NCBI GenBank assembly: GCA_965242615.1
Contig: CBDESR010000005.1
Location: forward strand, 1,116,001-1,180,000
Reading direction: 5' to 3'
From: CBDBCU01 sp965242615
GTDB lineage: Bacteria; Chloroflexota; Dehalococcoidia; Lucifugimonadales; UBA3495
DNA length: 64,000 bases
Shown here: positions 8,283-16,382 of the stretch, one piece after another
Numbering within the stretch: the stretch's first letter is position 1
Layout of the letters: every line of letters begins with the position of its first letter
Notes under the pieces: model-generated
The model's input: the letters and a program-made list of their open reading frames with translations, nothing else
The model's database searches: none
Told to the model about the DNA's origin: nothing
Translations under genes and position numbers: made by a program

Positions 8283-8762
8283 CGTCAAGGTTGACCTGAC
8301 CCCGGGACGCCGGGTTCTTTACGCTAAGCTTACCGTAAAACTTAATACCGCTCCACACAGCGCGCTGTGGGCCCCGGCAGCCTCAAAAACCGCCGGACGC
8401 CTTTAACACTCCTCCCCCGGGGACAGCGGCCCAAGGACCCGCCACCCCCACCGGAGCAGCGGAAAGCGGCAAATCCCACCCGCCGTACCCAACCGCCGCC
8501 CCAGCCTACAGGAGTCGGAGCAACCCAGGTTGACTGGAGAACGGTCAACCGCGGTCGCAAGACTGGGCCAACCCGCCGGCATGGCAACCATACCAACCGG
8601 CGCCAGTAGCCAACTCAAGGTAGCGCAACCGTAATCGGCAGCCTGGCCGGGAAACGTCTCGCTGGATGTACGCCGCAGTTCCCATTGACGTAGGCAACCC
8701 AATGACCAGCCCTGCCAACCCTTCTCCCGACAAGGCGGAAACCGTGGCCACGGTTTCCGCCA
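8283..8762 (+). ncRNA. candidate structured non-coding RNA, family not recognised
   Basis: This 480-base region starts about 7 bases after a near-consensus promoter and ends at a perfect 28-base palindrome (8734-8761, GGCGGAAACCGTGG and its complement). Between them are several self-complementary stretches. TTTACG pairs with CGTAAA around 8318-8339. CCACA pairs with TGTGG around 8353-8370. GGTTGAC pairs with GTCAACC around 8528-8549. GCCGG pairs with CCGGC around 8577-8601. Frames in either direction are short and of biased composition. I looked for the signatures of RNase P RNA, tmRNA and 6S RNA and did not find them. It could be a lineage-specific RNA or the decayed core of a mobile element. 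The final hairpin lacks a T-run, so the 3' end is uncertain. Confidence 0.4.
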
Positions 8763-8815
8763 ACACCGGTATCTACCCCTAACCCCACCCCCTACCATCA
8801 TTCCCGATCTCCCCC

Positions 8816-8915
8816 CGTCATTCCCACGAAAGTGGGAATCCAGACCCCCCTTGCCCCATCATTCCCCTTTCCCCCAGAACAACCGTAAGTAAGCCGCCAA
8901 GTATCTGCAATAGCC
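8816..8915. repeat. dispersed palindromic repeat with partial composite tail
   Basis: A family 1 palindrome (8816-8843) followed at 8883-8915 by CCGTAAGTAAGCCGCCAAGT and TCTGCAATAGCC. The same tail accompanies the double copies near 37.0 and 49.3 kb, so this is a decayed version of that composite unit. Confidence 0.7.
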
Positions 8916-9104
8916 TCCCACCCCCCATAATCCCCACAATCCGCAAAAACTCCCTACGGTAACTTTTCCCCCGCCCGTGCTAGACTGCCCGCCATCATCA
9001 ATCCCCGGCCCTCCTTATGCCGGGGAACATTCTGACCAGCCGCGTCCTATTATTCTTTTTTATTTATTCGATGCGGCGGTTATCGATAGCGAGGTTTCAC
9101 CCCT

Positions 9105-10040
9105 ATGGAAAAGGTCATCGACGACTTCTTGCAGCACCTGGTAGTGGAAAAGGGCTTGTCCCGCAACACCCTCGACGCCTACCGCAACGACCTCACCCAA
9201 TTCCAGCACTTCCTCCACACCCGCCTCAACGGCGCCGCTAATCACGACGACGCCTGGCGCGGCGTCGACCTCAACCTGCTCAACGACTACATCGCCGACC
9301 TCCGCGGCCGCAAGGGCTACCGCGACACCACCACCGCCCGCAAGGTGGCCGCCATCAAATCCTTCTTTACCTACCTCGCCCAGAACGGCGACATTGAGGA
9401 GCCCCCTACCGAATCCCTCGGCTCCCCCCGGGTCGGCCGCGCCCTCCCCAAGTACCTCTCCGAAGCCGAAGTCGAACTCCTCCTCGAGGAAGCCGGCAAA
9501 CCCGGCACCGCCGAAAGCCGCCGCGACGCCAACATCCTCGAACTCCTCTACGCCACCGGCCTCCGCGTCAGCGAACTCGTCTCCCTCAACATCCAGGACA
9601 TCGACTTTCAGGAATCCTTCATCCGCTGCTGGGGCAAAGGCTCCAAAGAGCGCGTCGTCCACGCCCACGCCAAAGCCATGGACGGCTTGCAGGAATACCT
9701 CGCCGGCCCCCGGCTGTCCCTCGTCGGCGACAACAAGGACGAACCCGCCCTATTTGTCAACCACCGCGGCGAACGCCTCACCCGCCAGTGGGTCTGGAAC
9801 ATCCTCAAAACCTACAGCCGCAAAGCCGGCATCGACCAGAAAATCACCCCCCACACCCTGCGCCACAGCTTCGCCACCCACCTCCTCCAAAAAGGCGCAT
9901 CCCTCCGCCATGTCCAGGAACTCCTCGGCCACTCCAGCATCTCCACCACCCAGGTCTATACCCACCTCACCAACGGCCACCTCCACGGCGAATACCAAAA
10001 AAGCCACCCCAACGCCGTAGAGCCGGTCGCCCACCGCTAA
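9105..10040 (+). CDS. tyrosine recombinase XerC/XerD family
   Basis: Site-specific tyrosine recombinase, 311 residues. The N-terminal SAM-like core-binding domain begins FLQHLVVEKGLSRNTLDAY. The catalytic domain carries the arginine in LLYATGLRVSELVSL, the HTLRHSFATHLL box and the LGHSSISTTQVYTHL box with the nucleophilic tyrosine. Length and motifs fit the Xer proteins that resolve chromosome dimers at dif during division, rather than a phage integrase. XerC and XerD cannot be told apart here. It stands alone, with no excisionase or attachment sites seen nearby, and is closed by a strong terminator. Confidence 0.88.
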   Translation: MEKVIDDFLQHLVVEKGLSRNTLDAYRNDLTQFQHFLHTRLNGAANHDDAWRGVDLNLLNDYIADLRGRKGYRDTTTARKVAAIKSFFTYLAQNGDIEEPPTESLGSPRVGRALPKYLSEAEVELLLEEAGKPGTAESRRDANILELLYATGLRVSELVSLNIQDIDFQESFIRCWGKGSKERVVHAHAKAMDGLQEYLAGPRLSLVGDNKDEPALFVNHRGERLTRQWVWNILKTYSRKAGIDQKITPHTLRHSFATHLLQKGASLRHVQELLGHSSISTTQVYTHLTNGHLHGEYQKSHPNAVEPVAHR

Positions 10041-10081
10041 ACGGCGTACGGCCTGACCCTATATCCCCCGGCCGATTTACA

Positions 10082-10117
10082 AGGGGCGGCGGGAAAGCAA
10101 TTTCCCCGCCGCCCCTA
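10082..10117 (+). terminator. intrinsic terminator after the Xer recombinase
   Basis: AGGGGCGGCGGG-AAA pairs with TTTC-CCCGCCGCCCCT (one bulged base) around a GCAA loop, 40 bases after the stop codon, followed by ATTTG. Confidence 0.75.
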
Positions 10118-10184
10118 TTTGCTCCCTTTCCGGTTCCCTTTGCTTTTAGCATTTTTACCAGGGCCTGTTGACCTATTCGGCCCC

Positions 10185-10545
10185 TGGGGCGTGTTCACTC
10201 TAACGCTCCGGCAACGCAGTCAATCAACTATGTCATTCCGAGCGATAGCGAGGAATCTAGGGCGTGTTCACACTAATTATTTTCAGATAGGAATCGACCT
10301 CTCAAACTCCAGCCGGGCGCGCGCTTACCGCCGACGGGATCCCTTATTTTGTATGAGCAACCACAAGGGCTGCCCCGCCCTCGACAATTAGCGTGAACCC
10401 GCCCTAAAATGCCTGCCGTTGCCTCCTCCCAAGATTTTTAGATTCCTCCCCGCCCTCGGAATGACCTGGCCCATTAACCGCCCCTTTCAACACCCTTTAG
10501 CGCAGTCTAAATCCTGCGTATAATACTCGGTAATTAGCACGAACC
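10185..10545. repeat. cluster of IS5-type inverted ends and family 2 repeats
   Basis: This 360-base stretch, part of the 536-base gap before the PIG-L gene, holds no credible gene. GGGGCGTGTTCACTCTAACG at 10187 and AATTAGCACGAACCCGCCC near 10533 are outward-facing versions of the inverted ends of the IS5-type relic at 17955-18540. TCATTCCGAGCGATAGCGAG at 10232 and GATTCCTCC..CCTCGGAATGAC near 10441-10464 are halves of a second dispersed repeat that also occurs near 18541 and 26815. TATAAT at 10519-10524 could be a -10 element for the PIG-L gene, but no good -35 is visible. Confidence 0.55.
10258..10406. mobile_element. MITE-like element with IS5-type inverted ends
   Basis: A 149-base element bounded by TAGGGCGTGTTCACACTAAT on the left and ATTAGCGTGAACCCGCCCTA on the right, which are inverted copies. 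The left end is nearly identical to the ends of the degenerate IS5-type element at 17955-18540. Its interior has no transposase sequence, so it would have moved in trans. Confidence 0.65.
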
Positions 10546-10576
10546 CGCCCGAAAATCTCGCCAGGAGTCAACCCCT

Positions 10577-11440
10577 ATGCCCAACCTCCCCGCTGGCCCC
10601 CGCCTGTTAGCCTGCTTCGCCCACCCCGACGACGAAGCCTTTCCCGTCGGCGGCGCCCTCGCCGCCCACGCCGCCCGCGGCATCCCCATCCGCCTCATCA
10701 CCGCCACCCTCGGCGAGGAAGGCGAAATCCGCCAACCCGGCGCCGCCACCCGCGCCACCCTCGGCGCCGTCCGCCAAGCCGAACTCGCCCGCGCCGTCCG
10801 CATCCTCGGCCTCCACGACCACATCCTCCTCCACTACCGCGACTCCGGCATGGCCGGCGACCCCGCCAACCGCCATCCCAACGCCTTCATCAACGCCCCG
10901 CCCGCCGTAATCATCGAACGCCTCACCCACGAAATCCGCCGCTTCCGCCCCCAAGTAATCCTCACCTTCGACCTCGCCGGCTTATACGGCCACCCCGACC
11001 ACATCGCCATCTGCCAACACACCACCGCCGCCTTCCACCGCGCCGCCGACCCCGCCGCCTACCCCCAGCACCTCGTCCCCGGCATAACCCCCTGGCAGCC
11101 CCAACGCCTCTTTTACAGCGCCCGTCCCCGCGGCTTCCGAATGGAATGGGCCCAAACCCTGCGCGCCGAAGGCATCGACTTTCCCTTGCCCGACCCCCAC
11201 CGCGCCCACGACGGCGCCCCGCCCGAGGACATCAACCTCGAACTCGATGTCTCCCCTTGGCTGGAACTCAAAATGGGCTGCATCCTCAGCCACCGCACCC
11301 AAGTAGCCTCCGACTGGCCCTACGACCGCGCCTCCCGGATGGCGGCCAACCGCATCCTCGGCCGCGAATACTACATCCGCGCCCACCCCCCACTAACCCC
11401 CGGCGAAACCATCCCCCCCAACTTCTTCGCCGGCCTATAG
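10577..11440 (+). CDS. PIG-L family deacetylase
   Basis: Zinc-dependent N-acetylglucosaminyl deacetylase fold (PIG-L/MshB/BshB family), 287 residues. The zinc-binding motif AHPDDEAF lies near residue 15 and the GHPDHIA motif near residue 138. Homologues remove acetyl groups from GlcNAc-linked small molecules such as mycothiol or bacillithiol precursors, or from antibiotic intermediates. A thiol-cofactor role is possible but not shown, since no partner genes are adjacent. The ATG at 10577 is preceded by AGGAG. Codon usage is strongly biased to C-ending codons, more so than in the neighbouring genes. Confidence 0.88.
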   Translation: MPNLPAGPRLLACFAHPDDEAFPVGGALAAHAARGIPIRLITATLGEEGEIRQPGAATRATLGAVRQAELARAVRILGLHDHILLHYRDSGMAGDPANRHPNAFINAPPAVIIERLTHEIRRFRPQVILTFDLAGLYGHPDHIAICQHTTAAFHRAADPAAYPQHLVPGITPWQPQRLFYSARPRGFRMEWAQTLRAEGIDFPLPDPHRAHDGAPPEDINLELDVSPWLELKMGCILSHRTQVASDWPYDRASRMAANRILGREYYIRAHPPLTPGETIPPNFFAGL

Positions 11441-11506
11441 CCCCACCGGCTATTCCGTGTTACGGTTGACTAATCCTGCAACACCGCAACAAAAGGAGGT
11501 CAACCG

Positions 11507-11902
11507 ATGCCCCCGCTGAACATCTTTGCCAGCTTCGAGTTCGACAAGGATAACGAACTCAAAAACAACTTTTTCCGGCAGGCGGCTGACCACTGCAACC
11601 ACCAAGTCCGCAGTTGCTCCCTCAGAGCGGCGTATCCGACCGATGCGTGGAAGGCCAAGGCCCGGGAAGCCATCCAAAGGTGCGATGTAGTCGTCATCCT
11701 TATCGGGCCGGACACCCACAACGCCCCCGGCGTCCAGACCGAAGTCGAAATCGCCCGCAGTTTGGGCAAACCCATCATCCAGATACAGCCCCAAAAGCGC
11801 ACTCATACCGGCGTCCGTGGCATCGAACCCACGGTGCGCTGGAAATGGCAGCGCATCAACCGGGAACTTGACCGGATAGCCAGCCAACTTGGGCGACGGT
11901 AA
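11507..11902 (+). CDS. TIR-like (ThsB/MTH538-type) domain protein
   Basis: A 131-residue single-domain protein. It begins LNIFASFEFDKDNELKNNFF, continues with CDVVVILIGPDTHNAPGVQT, and has EVEIARSLGKPIIQIQP. This is the pattern of the MTH538/DUF1863 TIR-like fold, which includes the ThsB sensors of Thoeris anti-phage systems and other NAD-linked signalling domains. In ThsB, TIR activity makes a cyclic ADP-ribose signal. Here the usual partner effector (ThsA-type NADase or membrane effector) is not adjacent. AAAGGAGGT directly precedes the start at a good distance. It runs toward a truncated HigB-type toxin frame on the other strand. Function in defence is inference; the fold assignment is reasonable. 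Confidence 0.65.
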   Translation: MPPLNIFASFEFDKDNELKNNFFRQAADHCNHQVRSCSLRAAYPTDAWKAKAREAIQRCDVVVILIGPDTHNAPGVQTEVEIARSLGKPIIQIQPQKRTHTGVRGIEPTVRWKWQRINRELDRIASQLGRR

Positions 11903-12112
11903 ATTATAGTCCACTACTTCCCTAATGGTAATGGCGGTTACTTGGTCGGTGTCAATCCCGCCATCGGCCCGGCGGAGCACCAGGTCGTGATTTGCTTCCA
12001 GTATCAAGCGGTAGGGATGAACCAAATCAATTGCATACTGCCCGCTCCTCGACCCGGAAAGCAAATGCCGCCGAGTTGGCGGCTCTGTTGGCAAATCCGT
12101 CAGAGAATTCAC
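11903..12112 (-). pseudogene. HigB-like toxin, C-terminal relic
   Basis: The minus-strand frame encodes TEPPTRRHLLSGSRSGQYAI, then DLVHPYRLILEANHDLV, then GGIDTDQVTAITIREVVDY. This is the C-terminal two-thirds of a RelE/HigB-type toxin (killer protein family). The N-terminal third is missing upstream, and no stop follows the conserved VVDY, so the frame runs on into the antisense of the TIR-like gene. No antitoxin gene is adjacent. It is best read as a decayed toxin-antitoxin module. Confidence 0.6.
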
Positions 12113-12124
12113 CCGATGCAGCTA

Positions 12125-12133
12125 TGCTATAAT
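12125..12133 (+). promoter_or_regulatory. extended -10 promoter element
   Basis: TGCTATAAT forms an extended -10 about 80 bases upstream of the small gene at 12217. No clear -35 is present, which is acceptable with an extended -10. Confidence 0.4.
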
Positions 12134-12216
12134 TCGGAGCATACCGGGCTGTTGCTTTCCAATGGACCGCAGGGAGTTGACGGTTGAGACCGGCGGCTGG
12201 AGCAAGGAGGTTGAAA

Positions 12217-12465
12217 ATGGGGCAGTTGGATGGGGAAATTGCGACTTATAACCGGATGCGGGCGGAGCTGGAGGCTAACCATCATTTGGAGTGGGTGGTT
12301 ATCCACGGGGAGGAGTTGGTGGGGATTTTCGAGGATTTTCAAGATGCGGCTAAAACCGCCGTGAAACGGTTCGGCCGGGAGCCTTTTCTGCTGCGCCAAG
12401 TAGGCCGGGGGCAGCGGACTTTGCCGGCGTCGGTCTGGGGGCGGCGAGTTTATGGCCACGATTAG
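12217..12465 (+). CDS. small conserved-type hypothetical protein paired with a retropepsin-like gene
   Basis: Encodes 82 residues starting MGQLDGEIATYNRMRAELEA. The start is chosen because AAGGAGG stands six bases upstream; a GTG/TTG extension is possible but has no binding site. The central part reads VVIHGEELVGIFEDFQDAA, then K..GREPFLLRQVG, an alpha/beta pattern without catalytic residues that I can name. It overlaps the next gene by 14 bases, so the two are likely coupled. I do not recognise a function. A small protein of this kind preceding an aspartic-protease-like gene suggests the two products act together. Confidence 0.7.
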   Translation: MGQLDGEIATYNRMRAELEANHHLEWVVIHGEELVGIFEDFQDAAKTAVKRFGREPFLLRQVGRGQRTLPASVWGRRVYGHD

Positions 12466-12910
12466 CGGCGGGTTCAGCGACCAGCCGGGATTTTCCGGGC
12501 AAGAGGCGTTAATTCGCTACGGCCCGACTATCCTGGTGGAAATTGGCTATGACGCCGGCTTTGAGGACAGCGACCGGGAGCGGCCGGATATACCGGATGA
12601 TTTGCTGCCGGCGTTGGTGGACACGGGAGCGTCGGATAGTTGTATTGACGCCAGCTATGCGGATCTGTTGGGCTTGCTGAAATCTGACCAGGGCGATATT
12701 GCCGGCGTTGGCGGTGTAATTTCCGTTGACTATTACTTGGCGCAGATCTATGTGCCGGGGTTGAACCGCACTATTTACGGGCAGTTTGCCGGGGTGCGGC
12801 TGCAAGGCGGGGGACAGTCGCAGTACGCCATTATCGGGCGGGATTTCCTACAGAACTACACGCTGCTTTATCAAGGGCGCACTGGCCGCGTTACTATCAG
12901 CAGCGATTAA
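12452..12910 (+). CDS. retropepsin-like aspartic protease domain protein
   Basis: A 152-residue protein with the aspartic-protease signature LPALVDTGASDSCID near residue 50 and a later hydrophobic AIIGRDFLQNYTLLY, the usual C-terminal motif (I-I-G-x-D) of bacterial retropepsin-like domains. A single such domain would need to dimerise to form the two-aspartate active site. There is no signal peptide, so it is probably cytoplasmic. It starts within the end of the preceding small gene. A second, unlinked protein of this type is at 38432-38809. The substrate is unknown. Confidence 0.78.
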   Translation: MATISGGFSDQPGFSGQEALIRYGPTILVEIGYDAGFEDSDRERPDIPDDLLPALVDTGASDSCIDASYADLLGLLKSDQGDIAGVGGVISVDYYLAQIYVPGLNRTIYGQFAGVRLQGGGQSQYAIIGRDFLQNYTLLYQGRTGRVTISSD

Positions 12911-12919
12911 GCGGGGGTT

Positions 12920-12947
12920 CTGGATTCCCCCTTTCGTGGGAATGACG
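12920..12947. repeat. dispersed palindromic repeat (family 1), inverse orientation
   Basis: CTGGATTCCCCCTTTCGTGG followed by GAATGACG, a copy with one diverged arm, between the retropepsin-like gene and the convergent PEP mutase-family gene. Confidence 0.75.
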
Positions 12948-13023
12948 GTTGCGATGGGCGCAGGGCCGCCGGCGGCAAACCCCATCACCGCCGGCAGCAA
13001 TGCAACTCCCCAAATCCCCCCCG

Positions 13024-13887
13024 TCACAGCCACTCCCGAACCCACCCCTCATAATCCCCCCGCCGCGTCAACTGCCCCAGCAGCTCCCCCGACGCCAAAC
13101 TACCCGTCAAATCCGCCGGCCGCACCCCCTCCCGCAGCGCCTTCAGCGTATCATAAACCGCCTTCACCGCCGCCGCAAAAGGCAAATGCCCCTGCAGCGC
13201 AATCCGCACCCCGTTTTGCCCCAGCCAATCCAAATCCGACAACTCGCCGCCAGCGCCGCCCAGCAGCAGCGGAATCCGCACCTCCGCCGCCACGGCCGCC
13301 ACCTCCTCCCGCGTCTGCGCCCCCGCCAGAAACAGCGCATCCACCCCCGCCGCCTCATAGGCTTTAGCCCGCTGCACCGCCGCCGCCACCCCGCCAAACC
13401 GTAGCGCGCTGGTACGGCCGGCAACCACCAACGCCGGGTCTTGGCGGCCCGACAACGCCGCTTTCATCTTCCCCACCCCCTCCTCGACCGAAATCAAATT
13501 CCCCTCGCTCGCATTGCCAAAGGCCAAGGGCAGCGCCGTATCCTCAATGGTCAACGCCGCCACCCCTGCCGTCTCCAACTCCTCCACCGTCCGCCGCACA
13601 TTCAGCGCATTCCCATACCCGTGGTCCGCGTCCACCATCAAACTCAAACTCCCCGCCCGGGAAATCCGGTGCACCTGCTGCGCAAACTCCGTCAAAGTCA
13701 GCACAATCAAATCCGGCGCCCCCAACACCGTCCCCGACCCAATCGACCCGGCAAACATCCCCACCTCAAAGCCCAAATCCTCCGCCGCCCGCGCCGAAAT
13801 CGGGTCAAACACCGACGCCGGATGCACACACCGCTCCCCCGCCAAAATCCCCCGATACCGTTCCCGCCGCTCCGTCAAATTCATCAA
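13024..13887 (-). CDS. isocitrate lyase/PEP mutase superfamily protein (oxaloacetate decarboxylase-like)
   Basis: A 287-residue TIM-barrel enzyme of the ICL/PEP mutase superfamily. Signatures include VFDPISARAAEDLGFEVGMF near residue 26, the metal-binding MVDADHGYGNALNV near residue 84 and LTIEDTALP near 115. The active-site loop lacks the KKCGH motif of isocitrate lyases and the pattern resembles the PA4872-type oxaloacetate decarboxylase group. It would act on a small alpha-oxo acid with magnesium. Two ATG codons (13887 and 13884) are equally possible starts. It stands alone, convergent with the retropepsin-like gene. Confidence 0.8.
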   Translation of the reverse strand: MMNLTERRERYRGILAGERCVHPASVFDPISARAAEDLGFEVGMFAGSIGSGTVLGAPDLIVLTLTEFAQQVHRISRAGSLSLMVDADHGYGNALNVRRTVEELETAGVAALTIEDTALPLAFGNASEGNLISVEEGVGKMKAALSGRQDPALVVAGRTSALRFGGVAAAVQRAKAYEAAGVDALFLAGAQTREEVAAVAAEVRIPLLLGGAGGELSDLDWLGQNGVRIALQGHLPFAAAVKAVYDTLKALREGVRPADLTGSLASGELLGQLTRRGDYEGWVREWL

Positions 13888-13988
13888 AACCCCTCCAAAA
13901 CTTGATTTACCCAGCCACGCAGACTATACTACCCCCAACCCCAATTGGCAATTGGGAAATAAGCATTGCCGCCAGAAAGGAGTTCGTT

Positions 13989-14846
13989 ATGAAAATCATC
14001 GGCGTGGACTTCAGCGGCGCCGGCGGATATAACACCGTAGGGAATACTTGGATAGCGCGGGGTGAGCTCAACCGTAACCGGCTTACCTTGAACCCTCCCC
14101 ACCCGATTAGCCGGGCTGACTTGACCGAGGAGCTGGCGAACTTGGATAAGCCGGCAGTGGCCGCTATGGACTTTCCCTTTTCCGTGCCGGCAGAGTTTGC
14201 CCGCTTCTGGCAACCTGACGCCCGGCAGATGCCCGACTTGTGGGCTGCTATGGAGTGGGCAAACTTTAGCGCCACGCGGGATGAGTTTGTAGGACTTCGT
14301 TGGGAGCAAAAACGGCATTGCGATCCGCCGGAGAGCAAGTCTCCCTTAAAACGGTATAATCCCGATATGAGGACGATGACCTTTCGGGGTATGCAGATGC
14401 TGAACCGGCTTTGGCGGGGGATGACTGTCAGTCCGGTAATGGTTCCGCCGCTACCCCAACCCAATCGTCCCGAAGAGAAAGAGCCTATAACCCTGCTGGA
14501 AGTAATGCCCGGCGCAGTATTGCGTAGCCTGGGATTGCCGTTTAGGGGATATAAGGTAACCACGGCGGCTGCGCTCGAGATGCGGAGGTACATCCTGAAC
14601 GAACTGCCCCAACGGATAAACCCGTTGACGGTGAACTTGCCCGGAGAAGTGTACGACATCTGCCTAAACAACGACGACGCCCTCGACGCCGTAGTCGCCG
14701 CTATAACCGCTGCCTTATGGGTCAACACTCCAGACCGTTTCCCCCAACCCCCGGCCCCGGAGCGTCCCGAATACCAAGCATCACTGTTGGAGGGCTGGCT
14801 GTTTAAGCCTTATCAGATGAATGAGCCGGCGGCGGAGCGTGAATAA
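13989..14846 (+). CDS. DUF429 family protein (predicted RNase H-like fold)
   Basis: Begins MKIIGVDFSGAGGYNTVGNT, with the early GVDFSGA strand and a later VAAMDFPFSVP and NNDDALDAVVAAITAALW. These are the acidic positions of the DUF429 family, thought to adopt an RNase H-like fold. The ATG at 13989 has AAAGGAG upstream; a longer in-frame start at 13902 is unlikely. It ends exactly where the first CAP-domain gene begins (stop 14844-14846, ATG 14847), so the two may be cotranscribed. Its biochemical role is not known; a nuclease-type activity is inference from the fold. Confidence 0.7.
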   Translation: MKIIGVDFSGAGGYNTVGNTWIARGELNRNRLTLNPPHPISRADLTEELANLDKPAVAAMDFPFSVPAEFARFWQPDARQMPDLWAAMEWANFSATRDEFVGLRWEQKRHCDPPESKSPLKRYNPDMRTMTFRGMQMLNRLWRGMTVSPVMVPPLPQPNRPEEKEPITLLEVMPGAVLRSLGLPFRGYKVTTAAALEMRRYILNELPQRINPLTVNLPGEVYDICLNNDDALDAVVAAITAALWVNTPDRFPQPPAPERPEYQASLLEGWLFKPYQMNEPAAERE

Positions 14847-16301
14847 ATGACTTTTCTACGCCGCACCGCCATCCTCCTCTCCCTCGCCATCATCCTCTGG
14901 TGGGCGGCGGCTCAGTTCGACCTCCTCCGACCCCAATACCATCCCGTCCCCGTCATCGAACGCCTCCTCTACGGACAGCTAATGCCCGCCTTGGCGGAAC
15001 GGCAACTTGCGCCGCCGCCGGTCAACCCGCCGCCGCCCGCTCCAGCCAATACCCCAACTCCCCAACCCACCGCAACCCCGGCCGCCATCCGCCAACCAAC
15101 GCCCGCCGCCATTGCCGCCGCGTCGTCCAACGCCCCGGCGGCCGCCGCCATCATCCTGCCCACGCCCACGCCTACCCCAATTCCCACCATCACCCCCACG
15201 CCCTTGCCTACTGCTACGCCTACCCCGGTTCCGACGCCGACGCCCCGGCCTACGCCGACCATCACGCCCACTCCTACGCCCTTGCCGCCGCCGGCCCAGC
15301 GGCATCTCCCCGAAAAAGAATATATGCTCGAGCTAATCAACGCCGAGCGGGCCAAAGTGGGCGCGCCGCCGGTGGTTTTGGGCGATAATATCGCCGCCCA
15401 ACTCCACGCCGAATCCGCCCTCGCCAACTGCTTCACCGCCCACTGGGGCATCGACGGCTTAAAACCCTATATGCGCTACACCCTCGCCGGCGGCTACCAA
15501 AGCAACGGCGAAAACGCCAGTGGACTGAGCTACTGCATTAAAGCCGGAGAAAGATATACCCCCATCCGCAGCGCCGAGCAGGAAATCCGCGAAGCAATGA
15601 CCGGCTTGATGAACAGCCCCGGCCACCGCCGCCAAATCCTCAACCGATGGCATCGTCAGGTAAGTATCGGCTTGGCTTGGGACCGCTATAACTTCCGGGT
15701 AGTCCAGCACTTTGCCGGCGACTATGTTGACTATTCCGCCTTGCCCACCCTGAACAACGGCATCCTCTCCCTGGCCGGCAATACCAAAAACGGCATAACC
15801 TTCCCCGACCGCCAAGACCTCGGCGTCCAGATTTACTACGACCCGCCGCCCCATCCCTTAACCCCGGGGCAGTTGGCCCGCACCCACTGCGTCGGGTTAG
15901 GCATCCAGGTCGCCGCCCTGCGCCCGCCCCTCACCGGCAACTGGTTCTACACCGACCACCACTTCACCAAGTCCCAAAACCAATGCCCCGATCCCTATCA
16001 AGTCCCCCCCGACACCCCGGCCCCGGTTTCCCACGATGACGCCCACCGCATCGCCCGCGTTGCCCGCAGCCGGATTTTGCCCAACCTGACCGTAACCGGC
16101 CCCTGGCTAACCTCTTCAAGTTGGCAGGCTAACGGCAGCAATTTCTCCCTCCAAGCCAACCTCACCCCAGTAACCGACCGGCACGGCCCCGGCGTCTATA
16201 CCATTACTGTTTGGCACAAGAACCTCGACGGCGGCATTATCATCTCTCAATACTCCATCTTTTACGGCATCGACCCGCCAACTGCCTATTCCCCGCCGTA
16301 A
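14847..16301 (+). CDS. secreted CAP/SCP-domain protein with Pro/Thr-rich linker (first paralogue)
   Basis: A 484-residue protein with an N-terminal hydrophobic segment (about residues 8-22) that should act as a signal or anchor. Residues about 55-150 form a low-complexity linker of TPTP and PTPTP repeats, typical of surface-exposed spacers. The following CAP (cysteine-rich secretory/PR-1-like) domain has EYMLELINAERAKVGAPPV, then HAESALANCFTAHWG and GGYQSNGENASG, with the usual HxxSxxxxxxxHWG-like metal-binding pattern. A further domain of unknown type extends to the C-terminus. It is clearly paralogous to the next gene. Roles of bacterial CAP proteins range from adhesion to peptidoglycan or lipid binding. 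Confidence 0.82.
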   Translation: MTFLRRTAILLSLAIILWWAAAQFDLLRPQYHPVPVIERLLYGQLMPALAERQLAPPPVNPPPPAPANTPTPQPTATPAAIRQPTPAAIAAASSNAPAAAAIILPTPTPTPIPTITPTPLPTATPTPVPTPTPRPTPTITPTPTPLPPPAQRHLPEKEYMLELINAERAKVGAPPVVLGDNIAAQLHAESALANCFTAHWGIDGLKPYMRYTLAGGYQSNGENASGLSYCIKAGERYTPIRSAEQEIREAMTGLMNSPGHRRQILNRWHRQVSIGLAWDRYNFRVVQHFAGDYVDYSALPTLNNGILSLAGNTKNGITFPDRQDLGVQIYYDPPPHPLTPGQLARTHCVGLGIQVAALRPPLTGNWFYTDHHFTKSQNQCPDPYQVPPDTPAPVSHDDAHRIARVARSRILPNLTVTGPWLTSSSWQANGSNFSLQANLTPVTDRHGPGVYTITVWHKNLDGGIIISQYSIFYGIDPPTAYSPP

Positions 16302-16382
16302 AACCCCACAGCCGCCGCCCCGGCTTTTGTGATATGCTGATAATCGTCAGCCCTATCCCGCCCGTCCCGGAGTAGCCCCGCA

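Noticed and set aside
8283..8762. RNase P RNA or tmRNA at the promoter-to-hairpin region
   Set aside because: Neither strand contains GAGGAAAGTCC-type RNase P core sequence or a tmRNA tag/T-arm, so only an unassigned RNA is reported.
9105..10406. Integrative element driven by the tyrosine recombinase next to MITE-like ends
   Set aside because: The recombinase has housekeeping Xer length and motifs, and no attachment-site duplication, excisionase or cargo genes are seen. The nearby inverted ends belong to an IS5-type family.
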